DNA from: DAINRZ01 sp964634885
GTDB lineage: Bacteria > Bacteroidota > Ignavibacteria > Kapaibacteriales > UBA2268
DNA: 64,000 nt
NCBI GenBank assembly: GCA_964634885.1
Contig: CAZWLN010000006.1
Location: 87,387 to 151,386 of the forward strand
Direction: 5' to 3'
Position 1 is the first letter of the stretch; each line of letters begins with the position of its first letter. The position numbers and the translations under genes are program-made. Below the pieces are notes generated by a model. It saw nothing but the letters and a program-made list of their open reading frames with translations, did no database searches and was not told the DNA's origin. Shown piece after piece: positions 44,193 through 54,288 of this stretch.

Positions 44193-44899
44193 TCTGTGCC
44201 TCAATAATTCTCATACTTTTACAGGGGGGTCATCAGGAGAACAAACAGCGGTCTTTACTGCTTGCGGCTGCCACTGTCACAATGGCGGCAGTTACTGTAA
44301 ACGTCATATTTCACATTGAGGACACACAGAAATCGACTGTTGCGGTGTCCCGGCTTAACTCCTGTCAATAATAATACCATACTTCTGACAATACATGTTT
44401 TTCAGTTCATCTCTGTTCATGACAGCTATCAATCACCTTGAAAAGAACTGACCTTATGAAATGTTGTTGCCGGTTGCTTCAACCGCCTGGCATATCTCTC
44501 CATTATGTTCCACATGAGTAGCTTAAGGAATATTCATTCTTCTGACTTCAGCCTCTGCGGTCAGCCGGCAGCGATAACAGACGCTCTTTGGTTTCTTTGC
44601 GTCTTTCCCTGCAACGAATGGCCGTTAAGCAAAATCTCTGTGAAAAGTGCGAGTTTATTAACCTGATTATTACGTTATAATTAATTTATCTTAATATATC
44701 TCGGAAACAATAGCTATCTCATTGATATTCCTGATGTTATCACAACACTATTTGCTTGTACTGAATTGCAGCTTTTTTCATGAATAAAGTAAATGAACAT
44801 ATTAAGTTAAAGACTATCCCGCCGATAACTGTCTGGTAGAGTGATTTTGACGATTTGAAAAAGATAAAAATGGTGTTTTAATATAAACAGGACGAAAAC
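44193..44899. other. Intergenic region before cheW-receptor cassettes
   Basis: About 700 bp with no convincing gene on either strand. A 40-residue hydrophobic frame lies near 44234-44370 but lacks a start codon. The right part, with CCCGCCGATA near 44820, resembles the region before the second cheW gene (near 49300), suggesting that both cassettes carry a duplicated promoter segment. Confidence 0.5.
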
Positions 44900-45403
44900 A
44901 TGGAAATAAATGATTCTATTCCCAGGAAGGAAAAAAACGCCGGCGTTGACGAACTATTACAACTTGTAACATTTCACATCGGCGATGAAGAATTTGCAGT
45001 TGATATACTTAATATCCAGGGTATCAACAGAATGGTAGAAATTACCAAAGTGCCCAACGCACCCGACTATGTCGAAGGCATCATCAATCTCAGGGGCAGG
45101 GTGCTCCCCGTCATCAACCTTCGTAAAAGGCTGGAAATGGCCGACAAGGATTTTGACAAGAGTACCCGTTTCATCGTTGTGGAAATACAAGGCAGGGTCA
45201 TCGGGTTCATCGTTGACAGCGTCAGCGAAGTCCTTCGAATCGACAAAAGTATTACCGAACCGCCGCCGGAAATGGCCTCCGGCATCGACTCCGACTTCAT
45301 AACCGCAATAGGCAAACTGGAAGACAGACTTCTTATTCTGCTTAATATAGAGAAAATACTCTTCAACAAGGAACTGCTCAACCTTACAGATAATATGAAT
45401 TAA
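44900..45403 (+). CDS. cheW: Chemotaxis adaptor CheW (cassette 1)
   Basis: 167 residues of a single CheW domain: LLQLVTFHIGDEEFAVDI, then PNAPDYVEGIINLRGRVLPVINLRKRL with the conserved NLRGR arginine, GRVIGFIVDSVSEVL, and the C-terminal IGKLEDRLLILLNIEKIL. It couples chemoreceptors to the kinase CheA, which is not in the window. It lies 37 bp upstream of a chemoreceptor gene and is nearly identical to the second cheW 4 kb away. The start at ATG 44900 matches its paralogue. Confidence 0.95.
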   Translation: MEINDSIPRKEKNAGVDELLQLVTFHIGDEEFAVDILNIQGINRMVEITKVPNAPDYVEGIINLRGRVLPVINLRKRLEMADKDFDKSTRFIVVEIQGRVIGFIVDSVSEVLRIDKSITEPPPEMASGIDSDFITAIGKLEDRLLILLNIEKILFNKELLNLTDNMN

Positions 45404-45440
45404 ATTAATAGGATATACATTACTTAAAAGGAGTTTTATC

Positions 45441-48400
45441 ATGTTTAAAAATTTAAAAATTGCTGTGAAACTGGCATTTGGTTTTTCAATTGCCGTTATC
45501 GCACTGATTGTTGTCATCATCCTGTCCATAATTAATATGAGCAGTATGAATGATAATATCGAGACCATTGTTAAAGACAGGTTCCAGAAGACAGTCTTTA
45601 TCAACAATGTCATCGAGCAATTAAACTTAAGTTCTATGGCTCTTAGAGACGGCATCATCGAGAACCATCCCGAAGAAATTGCCAAGTACGCAGAAGCTAT
45701 TAAAAACACAGGCGCCGTTGCAAAGCCCATTCTCGACACCATCAAAGGTAAACTGAACACGGATAAAGGCAAGGAAATGTTTGCACAGATAATGGATGCC
45801 CGGGGAAAATATGCTGAGATCAGGGACAAGATCGTTGGCCTGATGCAACAAAACCAGGACAGCATTGCCGGTGAGATACTTTTCACTGAATTCCAGAAAG
45901 CTCGTGAAGGCTACGAAGGTCAAATGAACGAATTAAAAAAATACCTTGTTAACCTCGTTAACGTTGCAGCTGACGAAGCCTACAAAGCATATGTAAGCTC
46001 CAGGACTCTGATGCTCATCATCAGTGCCATTGCACTTGTCCTGCTTGTAATAATCGCCCTGCTGATCACTAACAGCATTACCAAACCAATCAAACAGGCT
46101 GTTACTGCCGCTGACAATATCGCCAAAGGCAACCTCAAAGTTGACCTGAACACTACGAACAGGGATGAAACCGGCAAACTGCTGAACGCCATGAAGTCCA
46201 TGGCCGGCAGCATCGACGACCTGGTAGCAGAGACTGAAACACTCATCGACGCTGCCAACAAAGGCAAACTCGACATCAGAGGCAAAGCCGACAAATTTAC
46301 AGGCAGTTGGAACGACCTCGTTACAGGCATCAACCACCTCGTCGATTCCTTCGTCAGCCCCATCAACGTTACCGCCGAATATGTGGACCGTATCTCCAAG
46401 GGCGACATTCCACCAAGAATTACGGAGGTTTACCAGGGCGACTTCAACGAGATTAAGAATAACATCAACGGATGCATCGACGTAATGAACGGACTGCTTG
46501 CAGAAACAAACACTCTCATACAGGGCGTCAGGAACGGAAAACTCGACAACAGGGCAGACTCTTCGAAGTTCATCGGCGCATGGGGCTCCCTCGTTGCCGG
46601 CATCAACAACATCATCGACGACTTTGTCGCTCCCTTCAACGTTACCGCCGAATACGTTGACAGACTCTCAAAAGGCGACATGCCGCCAAAGATCAAAGAA
46701 GAATACAAAGGCGACTTCAATGAGATCAAGAATAACGTCAATGTCTTCATCGATGTCATGGGTAAACTGAAAGAACAGACCGACCTGCTCATCAACGCCG
46801 TTAAAGAAGGCAAACTCGACCTGCGTGCCCAGGCAGGAAACCTGACCGGAAGCTGGGGAGAACTCATCAACGGCATTAACAACATCGTTGACAACTTTGT
46901 CGGTCCAATCAACATGACGGCTGAATACATCGACCGTATATCCAAAGGAGACATACCTCAGAAAGTTGATACCATCGTCAAAGGCGACTTCAACGAGATT
47001 AAAAACAACATCAATCTCTGCATCGACTCCATTAACAACCTCGTTGCCGATTCCAACATGATCGCCAGGGCAGCAATCGAAGCAAGGCTCGACACACGCG
47101 CCGACGCCCTGAAACACAACGGGGACTTCAGGAAGATCATACAGGGACTCAACAAGACTCTCGACAACATCGTCGGTTACTTCGAAGCAATTCCTACGCC
47201 TTTGCAATTCATGGACAAAGACTTCAACATACTTTACATAAACAAGACCGGCGCCGATCTCTTAGGCAAATCTAAACAGGAACTCATGACCAGAAAATGC
47301 AAGGATATGTGGAAGACTGATAAATGCAATACCAATTCCTGCCCCTGCCAGGTTTCTATGGACCGCAACGACGTTTACACATGTGAAAACTCTTGTACTG
47401 TTAATAATAACCACCTGGAGATCTTCTGCGCAGGCGCTCCCATCAGGGATGAAAGCGGCAAGGTAATAGGCTCCTTCGAGTTCGTCCTCGACCAGACCGA
47501 AATCAAAACCGCACTGAAGGAAGCTAACATCGCAATGGATGAAGCAAACCGTGCAAAAGCCGATGTTCAGGTTGCAATGGAAAAATCAAGCAAAATATCC
47601 CGCTTCCAGGACCTTGAAAGCGCCAAGATCGTACATGCTGTCGAAACACTTTCCAACGGCGACTTCAGCATTCATGTCGAACTGAGCAACCCGGACGAAG
47701 ATACTAAAGACGCTTACAATACGCTAATGGGCATCCTCTTCGGCGTACGCAAATTCAAGGACTCGGTCATCGCTCTGCAGGAAGACGCACTGACTCTCGT
47801 CAAATATGCCGAAGAAGGCCAGCTCGACAAACGGCTCGACATTACAAGGCACAAGGGCGAATTCCAACAGGTTGTCGTCGGCATGAACAACATTCTCGAC
47901 GAGATGCTCGAACCAATCAACGAAGCAAGTAAGAACCTCGAAGTAATGGCAACAGGCGACCTCACCACCAGAATGGTTGGCCAGTACAAAGGCGACCATG
48001 TCAAGATGAAGGAAAGCATTAACACACTCGGTGACTCGCTGAGTTCACTCATCAAGCAGGTAGCCGAGATGGCACAGGGAGTAGCAAGCATCGCAACCGA
48101 GATGTCAAGCGCCGCCGAGACAATGGCTGCCGGCGCTCAGGAACAAAGCGCCCAGGCCGACGACGTGGCTTCTGCCGTCGAGGAAATGTCCAGGACCATT
48201 ACCGAGAACGCAATGGCGGCAGGCCGCACAGCCGAAGAAGCCGACAAGAACAAGAAAGTGGCTCAGGAAGGCGGGGACGTCGTTGCGCAAACCGTCAGCA
48301 AGATGAAAGACATTGCCGGTGTTGTAAGCCAGTCTGCTACCAACATGGAGAAACTCGGCGAATCGAGTACCAAGATCGGCGAGATCATATCCGTCATCGA

Positions 48401-48974
48401 CGACATTGCCGACCAGACCAACCTCCTTGCTCTCAACGCCGCCATCGAGGCAGCACGTGCAGGTGAACAGGGACGCGGCTTCGCAGTCGTCGCCGACGAA
48501 GTCAGGAAACTGGCAGAACGCACCACCGAAGCTACAAAACAGATTGCCGGCATGATCAAGGGCATACAGAGCGAGACACAGGACGCAGTAAGAGTCATGA
48601 ACCAGGGCAACCAGGAAGTAACGAACGGCATCCAACTGGCCGACAAAGCCGGTGTTTCGCTGAAAGAGATAGTCGTCAGCTCACAGGAGGTTCAGGACAT
48701 GATCAACCGCATCGCTGCCGCCAGCGAGGAACAGTCCTCCACCAGCGAAGAAATCTCGAAGAACGTTACTGCCATCTCCCAGGTCTCCAGCGACACTGCC
48801 AACCAGATCAACGACATTGCCCACTCGGCAGAGGAACTGAGCAGGATGATTGCACAGATGGCCGAACAGGTGTCGTTCTTCAAAGTGGACTCCGGCGACA
48901 GGAGGCAAACCGGAAAAGACAGCAGGACACTGAAACCTGAAGGTAAGAGATTGCCTGAAAAAGCAGTAAGATAG
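45441..48974 (+). CDS. Methyl-accepting chemotaxis protein with poly-HAMP and PAS (cassette 1)
   Basis: 1177 residues. Order: TM1 (about 9-31), a four-helix periplasmic sensor (35-185), TM2 (about 190-211), a first HAMP, then at least three further HAMP-like units with a repeated core VTAEYVDRISKGDIPPR ... KGDFNEIKNN (about 310, 400, 490). A PAS domain follows (about 579-690, YFEAIPTPLQFMDKDFNIL) with a cysteine cluster (KCKDMW, NTNSCPCQ), then a last HAMP-like pair and the signalling domain with the conserved tip DQTNLLALNAAIEAARAGEQ near 990. AGGAG precedes the ATG. No terminal CheR pentapeptide is seen. Confidence 0.92.
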   Translation: MFKNLKIAVKLAFGFSIAVIALIVVIILSIINMSSMNDNIETIVKDRFQKTVFINNVIEQLNLSSMALRDGIIENHPEEIAKYAEAIKNTGAVAKPILDTIKGKLNTDKGKEMFAQIMDARGKYAEIRDKIVGLMQQNQDSIAGEILFTEFQKAREGYEGQMNELKKYLVNLVNVAADEAYKAYVSSRTLMLIISAIALVLLVIIALLITNSITKPIKQAVTAADNIAKGNLKVDLNTTNRDETGKLLNAMKSMAGSIDDLVAETETLIDAANKGKLDIRGKADKFTGSWNDLVTGINHLVDSFVSPINVTAEYVDRISKGDIPPRITEVYQGDFNEIKNNINGCIDVMNGLLAETNTLIQGVRNGKLDNRADSSKFIGAWGSLVAGINNIIDDFVAPFNVTAEYVDRLSKGDMPPKIKEEYKGDFNEIKNNVNVFIDVMGKLKEQTDLLINAVKEGKLDLRAQAGNLTGSWGELINGINNIVDNFVGPINMTAEYIDRISKGDIPQKVDTIVKGDFNEIKNNINLCIDSINNLVADSNMIARAAIEARLDTRADALKHNGDFRKIIQGLNKTLDNIVGYFEAIPTPLQFMDKDFNILYINKTGADLLGKSKQELMTRKCKDMWKTDKCNTNSCPCQVSMDRNDVYTCENSCTVNNNHLEIFCAGAPIRDESGKVIGSFEFVLDQTEIKTALKEANIAMDEANRAKADVQVAMEKSSKISRFQDLESAKIVHAVETLSNGDFSIHVELSNPDEDTKDAYNTLMGILFGVRKFKDSVIALQEDALTLVKYAEEGQLDKRLDITRHKGEFQQVVVGMNNILDEMLEPINEASKNLEVMATGDLTTRMVGQYKGDHVKMKESINTLGDSLSSLIKQVAEMAQGVASIATEMSSAAETMAAGAQEQSAQADDVASAVEEMSRTITENAMAAGRTAEEADKNKKVAQEGGDVVAQTVSKMKDIAGVVSQSATNMEKLGESSTKIGEIISVIDDIADQTNLLALNAAIEAARAGEQGRGFAVVADEVRKLAERTTEATKQIAGMIKGIQSETQDAVRVMNQGNQEVTNGIQLADKAGVSLKEIVVSSQEVQDMINRIAAASEEQSSTSEEISKNVTAISQVSSDTANQINDIAHSAEELSRMIAQMAEQVSFFKVDSGDRRQTGKDSRTLKPEGKRLPEKAVR

Positions 48975-49001
48975 CAGACAATTTTTTAATACTTCGATTG
49001 T

Positions 49002-49033
49002 AGGGGCGGCCTTGAAACGGCTGCCCCTTTTTT
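49002..49033 (+). terminator. Terminator after cassette 1
   Basis: AGGGGC-g-GCC pairs with GGC-t-GCCCCT around a 7-nt loop and runs into a T-tract of six, about 28 nt past the chemoreceptor stop. Confidence 0.8.
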
Positions 49034-49385
49034 GTGACACTCACCATTAACCTTCTTTTTAAATGCACCGGTTGATATACAACACATACTCACAAAAATG
49101 TAGTTTTGTCCTTACAATTCATACCGCATCCTTAAGTAAGAAACAGCCGAAAAACTTACTTTTTTCACAATTTTAAAAATATTCTGAAAAATATTCATAT
49201 TTTCTTTCATTACAATACTATCCTTATAATAGTTAATATATGTCAACTAATCGCCCTTATTCTTTATATTCCTTTCGTTTATAAAGTTCTCCGACAACCC
49301 GCCGATACAGAATATGTAGAAATGTTCTTTTTTAAATACAGTTATGTGAAATAATTGAATTGTTCATTAATACAGGATTAGTAAT
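49034..49385. other. Promoter region of cassette 2
   Basis: About 350 bp, AT-rich, no gene. Likely holds the promoter of the second cheW; CCCGCCGATA-like sequence is shared with the region before the first cheW. Confidence 0.5.
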
Positions 49386-49886
49386 ATGGAAATTACCGAT
49401 TCATTATCCAAGAAGGAAAAATCTGCCGGTGGAGATGAACTTTTACAACTTGTGACTTTTCACATCGGAGACGAAGAGTTTGCCGTCGATATCCTCAACA
49501 TCCAGGGAATCAACAGGATGGTAGAAATCACCAAAGTACCCAATGCTCCCGACTATGTCGAAGGCATCATCAACCTGAGAGGCAGGGTACTGCCGGTCAT
49601 CAACCTGAGAAAAAGGATTGATATGCCCGACAAGGAATTCGACAGGAACACCCGGTTCATCGTTGTGGAAATACACGGCAGAGTCATCGGATTCATCGTT
49701 GACAGCGTCAATGAAGTCCTGAGAATAAAAAAAAGCATTACTGAACCACCACCGGAAATGGCTTCAAGTGTCGATTCCGACTTTATTACCGCAATCGGAA
49801 AACTGGAAGACAGACTGTTGATCCTGCTCAACATAGAAAAAATCCTTTTCAACAAAGAGCTCCTGGCTCTTTCAGACAACCTCTGA
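49386..49886 (+). CDS. cheW: Chemotaxis adaptor CheW (cassette 2)
   Basis: 166 residues, differing from the first CheW at only a few dozen positions; the core segments GDEEFAVDILNIQGINRM, NLRGRVLPVINLRKR and ITEPPPEMAS are shared. It sits 50 bp upstream of the second chemoreceptor gene. The duplication of a CheW-receptor pair suggests each adaptor may serve its own receptor, but because the paralogues are so similar they may be interchangeable. Confidence 0.95.
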   Translation: MEITDSLSKKEKSAGGDELLQLVTFHIGDEEFAVDILNIQGINRMVEITKVPNAPDYVEGIINLRGRVLPVINLRKRIDMPDKEFDRNTRFIVVEIHGRVIGFIVDSVNEVLRIKKSITEPPPEMASSVDSDFITAIGKLEDRLLILLNIEKILFNKELLALSDNL

Positions 49887-49936
49887 CGAAAAATATAAAA
49901 ATGCAATTCAATAAATAATAATCAAGGAGTGATGTT

Positions 49937-52900
49937 ATGTTAAAAAATTTGAAAATCGCTGCTAAGCTGGCTTTAGGATATTCAGTAGCAGTCGTAGCTT
50001 TAATCACGGTCATTGTTCTTTCCATATCGAACATGGGAAAAATGAATGACAACATCGACCTCATCGTCAAGGACAGGTTCCAGAAAACAGTCTGGATCAA
50101 TGAGATCCTGTCGCAGATTGGTGTTGGGGCTAAAGCCTTAAGAGACGGCATCCTCAAGAACGACCCTTCGGAAATCACCAAAGAAGCAGACAATGTCTAT
50201 AACACGACTAAGGTCGCCGGGCCGATCATGAAAGAACTCAAAGCCTCTCTCACGACGGAAAAGGGAAAGGAAATTTTCGAGAAAATTGCCAGTTTCAGAA
50301 GCGATTACCTTGGCTTCAGGGACACAATCATAACAAGAATGAAAGCTAATGACGACGCTGGGGCTACTAAGGTACTCTACGGTGAATTCCAAAAAGCTCA
50401 AATTGGTTACGAGGGTGCGCTGGCAGAAATGAAAGTACTGCTCGTTGACCTCGTAGGTGTTGCTTCCGAAGAAGCCTACCAGTCCTATATCAGTTCCAGG
50501 ACTGTAATGTTAATCATCAGTATCATCGCCTTATTACTACTTGTACTAATTGCCGTGCTGATCACCAGAAGCATTACCAGGCCGATCAACCAGGCCGTCA
50601 ATGCAGCCGATAATATAGCAAAAGGCAACCTTAACGTCAATCTAAACACAACGAACAGGGATGAAACCGGCAAACTGCTGAACGCCATGAAGTCCATGGC
50701 CGGCAGCATCAACGACCTCGTTGCCGAAACGAATATGCTCATCGACGCTGCCAACAAAGGTAAACTCGACCTGCGCGGCAAAGCCGACAAATTTACCGGC
50801 AGTTGGAACGAGCTCGTCGCCGGCATCAACCGCCTCGTCGATTCCTTCGTCAGCCCAATCAACGTAACCGCCGAATATGTTGACCGCATCTCAAAAGGCG
50901 ACATCCCTCCGAGAATTACAGACGTTTACCAGGGCGACTTCAACGAGATCAAGAATAACATCAACGGCTGCATCGACGTAATGAACAGTTTGCTTGCCGA
51001 CACGAACAAGCTGATCGACGGGGTGAGAAACGGCAAACTTGACAACAGGGCAGATTCGTCCAAATATATCGGCGCCTGGAGTTCTCTTGTAACCGGCATT
51101 AATAACATCATCGATGATTTCGTAAGGCCTTTCAACGTTACTGCCGAATATGTTGACCGTATCGCTAAGGGGGACATTCCACCTAAGATCCTCGATGAGT
51201 ACAAGGGCGACTTCAATGAAGTAAAGAATAATGTCAATGTGTTAATCGACGTACTGCTGGCATTAAAAGGACAGGTTGACGGCATCTTCGACGCCGTGGA
51301 CAACGGCAAACTCAGTTACCGTGCACTGGTCGGCAACCTTACCGGTACATGGGGCATACTGATCACTGGACTGAACAGCATCATCGACAGCTTCGTCCTG
51401 CCAATCACTTCTACATCCGACTATATATCAAGGATTTCGAAAGGCGACATCCCACAAAAATTCACAGGTGACGTCAAAGGCGACTTCAACGAAATCAAGA
51501 ACAGCCTTAATCTGTGTATCGATTCAATTAACAATCTGGTAGCCGATTCGAACATGATTGCCAAAGCCGCCATCGAAGCCAGGCTCGACACCCGCGCCGA
51601 CGCTACGAAACACAACGGCGACTTCAGGAATATTATACAGGGCCTGAACAAGACTCTCGACAACATCGTCGGCTACTTCGAAGCAATACCTACTCCCATC
51701 CAGTTCATGGACAAGAATTATAATATTGTTTACATTAATAAATCGGCTGCCGAAATGCTCGGCAGATCGAAACAGGAACTGATGAACAAGAAATGCAAAG
51801 ACCTCTGGAAGATGGGTAAATGCTCCACCGATTCCTGCCCCTGCTCCGTTGCCATGACAAGTAACAGCATACACTCCTGTGAGAACTCCTGCATGGTCAA
51901 CGGCAGGGAATTCAGTCTCTTTACTGCCGGCGCCCCAATCAGGGATGAACACGGCACCGTAATCGGCTCCTTCGAGTTTGTACTCGATCAGACCGACATA
52001 AAGAAAGCACTGAAAGAAGCACAGGCGGCCATGGAACAAGCAAACAAGGCACGTGAAGGCGTACAGTTGGAAATCGAAAAAGCCCACAAAGTAAGCCAGT
52101 ATCAGGAACGCGAAAGCTCTTCAATGGTAAAAGCAGTTGAAACCCTTGCTGACGGCGATTTCACAGTTCAAATTTCTTTGACAGATCCGGACGAAGACAC
52201 AAGCGCAGTACACAAAGTCCTGCTGGCAATTCTTCTCGGTGTGCGTAAATTTAAAGATTCGGTACTGGCCATTCAGGAAGACACCTTCCGCTTAGTAGAA
52301 TGGGCTGAACAGGGCTTACTCGTTAACAGGCTCGACACGTCGAAGCACCGTGGCGACTTCGGCAAACTCGCCCAGGGTTTGAACAATATGCTCGACAAAA
52401 TGCTGGACCCCGTCAACGAAGGAACAAGGATTCTCGAAGTTATGGCAACCGGTGACCTGACCGTACGAATGATGGGCGACTACAAAGGCGACCATATCAA
52501 AATGAAGGATAGCATCAACACACTCGGCGACTCACTCAGTTCACTCATCCGGCAGGTCGCCGAGATGGCGCAGGGTGTTGCAAGCATTGCCACTCAGATG
52601 TCAAGCTCCGCCGAAACAATGGCTGCCGGCGCACAGGAACAAAGCGCTCAGGCCGACGACGTGGCCTCTGCCGTCGAGGAAATGTCCAGGACCATCACCG
52701 AGAACGCAATGGCGGCAGGCCGTACTGCCGAAGAAGCCGACAAGAACAAGAAAGTGGCTCAGGAAGGCGGAGACGTCGTTACACAGACCGTCAGCAAGAT
52801 GAAAGACATTGCCGGTGTTGTGAGCCAGTCTGCCACAAACATGGAGAAACTCGGAGAATCGAGCACAAAGATCGGCGAGATCATCTCCGTCATCGACGAC

Positions 52901-53464
52901 ATTGCCGACCAGACCAACCTTCTGGCGCTTAACGCCGCCATCGAAGCTGCACGCGCCGGAGAACAGGGACGCGGATTTGCCGTCGTTGCAGACGAAGTAA
53001 GGAAGCTGGCAGAACGCACCACCGAAGCTACAAAGCAGATTGCAGGCATGATCAAAGGAATACAAAGCGAAACCCAGATCGCTGTACGGGTCATGAACCA
53101 AGGCAACCAGGAGGTAACGAACGGCATCCAGTTAGCCGACCGCGCCGGCAATTCTCTTAAAGAGATTGTCGTCAGTTCGCAGGAAGTCCAGGATATGATC
53201 AGCCGCATTGCTGCCGCCAGCGAGGAACAGTCTTCAACCAGCGAGGAAATTTCAAAGAACGTCACTGCCATCTCACAGGTATCGAACGACACCGCAAACC
53301 AGATTAATGAAATTGCCCACTCCGCCGAGGAACTGAGCAGGATGATTGCCCAGATGGCCGAGTCCGTATCGTTCTTTAAGGTGGACGCAGGCGACAAACG
53401 ACTTTCGGGTAAAGACGGGAGGCAACTGAAGTCTAATGAGAAGAAAATGATTGAAAAAGCCTGA
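49937..53464 (+). CDS. Methyl-accepting chemotaxis protein with poly-HAMP and PAS (cassette 2)
   Basis: 1175 residues with the same architecture as the receptor of cassette 1: four-helix periplasmic domain between two membrane helices, first HAMP plus repeated VTAEYVDRISKGDIPPR-type units, PAS with cysteines (KCKDLW ... STDSCPCS), terminal HAMP pair and signalling domain. The C-terminal 350 residues are almost identical to the paralogue, while the sensor and the segment around residues 430-490 (LALKGQVDGIFDAVDNG) diverge more. This fits different ligands feeding the same output. AAGGAG lies upstream of the ATG; a terminator follows. Confidence 0.92.
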   Translation: MLKNLKIAAKLALGYSVAVVALITVIVLSISNMGKMNDNIDLIVKDRFQKTVWINEILSQIGVGAKALRDGILKNDPSEITKEADNVYNTTKVAGPIMKELKASLTTEKGKEIFEKIASFRSDYLGFRDTIITRMKANDDAGATKVLYGEFQKAQIGYEGALAEMKVLLVDLVGVASEEAYQSYISSRTVMLIISIIALLLLVLIAVLITRSITRPINQAVNAADNIAKGNLNVNLNTTNRDETGKLLNAMKSMAGSINDLVAETNMLIDAANKGKLDLRGKADKFTGSWNELVAGINRLVDSFVSPINVTAEYVDRISKGDIPPRITDVYQGDFNEIKNNINGCIDVMNSLLADTNKLIDGVRNGKLDNRADSSKYIGAWSSLVTGINNIIDDFVRPFNVTAEYVDRIAKGDIPPKILDEYKGDFNEVKNNVNVLIDVLLALKGQVDGIFDAVDNGKLSYRALVGNLTGTWGILITGLNSIIDSFVLPITSTSDYISRISKGDIPQKFTGDVKGDFNEIKNSLNLCIDSINNLVADSNMIAKAAIEARLDTRADATKHNGDFRNIIQGLNKTLDNIVGYFEAIPTPIQFMDKNYNIVYINKSAAEMLGRSKQELMNKKCKDLWKMGKCSTDSCPCSVAMTSNSIHSCENSCMVNGREFSLFTAGAPIRDEHGTVIGSFEFVLDQTDIKKALKEAQAAMEQANKAREGVQLEIEKAHKVSQYQERESSSMVKAVETLADGDFTVQISLTDPDEDTSAVHKVLLAILLGVRKFKDSVLAIQEDTFRLVEWAEQGLLVNRLDTSKHRGDFGKLAQGLNNMLDKMLDPVNEGTRILEVMATGDLTVRMMGDYKGDHIKMKDSINTLGDSLSSLIRQVAEMAQGVASIATQMSSSAETMAAGAQEQSAQADDVASAVEEMSRTITENAMAAGRTAEEADKNKKVAQEGGDVVTQTVSKMKDIAGVVSQSATNMEKLGESSTKIGEIISVIDDIADQTNLLALNAAIEAARAGEQGRGFAVVADEVRKLAERTTEATKQIAGMIKGIQSETQIAVRVMNQGNQEVTNGIQLADRAGNSLKEIVVSSQEVQDMISRIAAASEEQSSTSEEISKNVTAISQVSNDTANQINEIAHSAEELSRMIAQMAESVSFFKVDAGDKRLSGKDGRQLKSNEKKMIEKA

Positions 53465-53496
53465 TTATAGCCTGTTTCATTAGAAGATACACTAAC

Positions 53497-53529
53497 GGGG
53501 CTGTCTCAAAAGGACAGCCTCTTTTTTTT
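53497..53529 (+). terminator. Terminator after cassette 2
   Basis: GGCTGTC pairs with GACAGCC around TCAAAAG and is followed by CTC and a run of eight T, 33 nt past the receptor stop. Confidence 0.85.
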
Positions 53530-53595
53530 GCGTCAGGTTAGGCAACTGTCGGAAGGTTTGGAAACTTCGGAAGGTTCACGACGGGCTAATCCATA

Positions 53596-53735
53596 AGATG
53601 GACTCCACCTCAGAGGTAGAGTCCATCTCGATGCTCCCGGAAAGAAGTAGAATGTTTCTTTTGCTACCTGGCCCACGCCATAAATGCCGTGGCTATTGTG
53701 AGAGGAAAAAGCCCCTGCGGGGCTTCCCCAGACAG
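53596..53735. repeat. Divergent copy of the CCACGCCAT/GCCCC repeat element
   Basis: Begins with a 10-bp inverted repeat (AGATGGACTC ... GAGTCCATCT), then a copy of the element found in the 179-bp duplication: GGCCCACGCCATAAATG hairpin, GAGAGGAAAAAGCCCC and a GCCCC-TGC-GGGGC hairpin. A few bases differ from the other copies. Confidence 0.75.
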
Positions 53736-53804
53736 GGGATAAGCGCTCCTATTCAGGATATTCACTCATTTATCATTTATTATTTATCATTCATCATTTA
53801 TAAT

Positions 53805-53911
53805 TCTTCATTCAGAATTGGCTCCGCCGGTCTCGCTGCGCTCGGCTCAGCATTCAGAATTGGCTACGCCGGTCTCGCTACGCTCGGCTCAGAATTCAGA
53901 ATTCAGAATTC
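53805..53911. repeat. CAGAATT heptamers and CGCCGGTCTCGCT units
   Basis: Two near-identical units of about 43 bp (ATTCAGAATTGGCT then CGCCGGTCTCGCT-CGCTCGGCTCAG) followed by three CAGAATT heptamers. Related to the array at 27.1 kb. Confidence 0.75.
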
Positions 53912-53917
53912 TTGACA

Positions 53918-54096
53918 AACTAAGAGACCCCATCCCTGCCTTCCCCAAGGGGAAGGAGAAAACCGCTCACGGTACGGAGTAGATTGTTTCTTTCGTTAAC
54001 TGGCCCACGCCATAAATGGCGTGGCTATTAAGAGAGGAAAAAGCCCCTACGGGGCTTTCATTCGAACTTTATGAACTTGACAAACTTTACGAACTT
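53918..54096. repeat. 179-bp direct repeat, copy A
   Basis: Every base of this copy is identical to copy B, 192 bp to the right. It contains the CTTCCCCAAGGGGAAG palindrome, an ACCGCTCACGGTACGG segment, the CCACGCCAT/ATGGCGTGG hairpin, the GCCCC-TAC-GGGGC hairpin and the first units of a 9-bp GAACTTGAC-type array. Confidence 0.88.
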
Positions 54097-54109
54097 TACA
54101 AACTTGATG

Positions 54110-54288
54110 AACTAAGAGACCCCATCCCTGCCTTCCCCAAGGGGAAGGAGAAAACCGCTCACGGTACGGAGTAGATTGTTTCTTTCGTTAACTGGCCCAC
54201 GCCATAAATGGCGTGGCTATTAAGAGAGGAAAAAGCCCCTACGGGGCTTTCATTCGAACTTTATGAACTTGACAAACTTTACGAACTT
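54110..54288. repeat. 179-bp direct repeat, copy B
   Basis: Perfect copy of the 179-bp repeat at 53918-54096. Absence of any difference indicates a very recent duplication or active homogenisation. Confidence 0.88.

Noticed and set aside
44222..44370. Short hydrophobic frame (LLLAAATVTMAAVTV) that could be a receptor TM2 remnant
   Set aside because: It is in a different frame from the sensor-like gene, has no start codon, and no HAMP-like sequence follows.
45933..53400. Long antisense frames over the receptor genes
   Set aside because: They mirror the strongly biased codon use of the receptors, are broken at unrelated places in the two copies and have no motifs.
53598..53915. 105-codon plus-strand frame
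   Set aside because: Its apparent internal peptide repeats come entirely from the DNA repeats.
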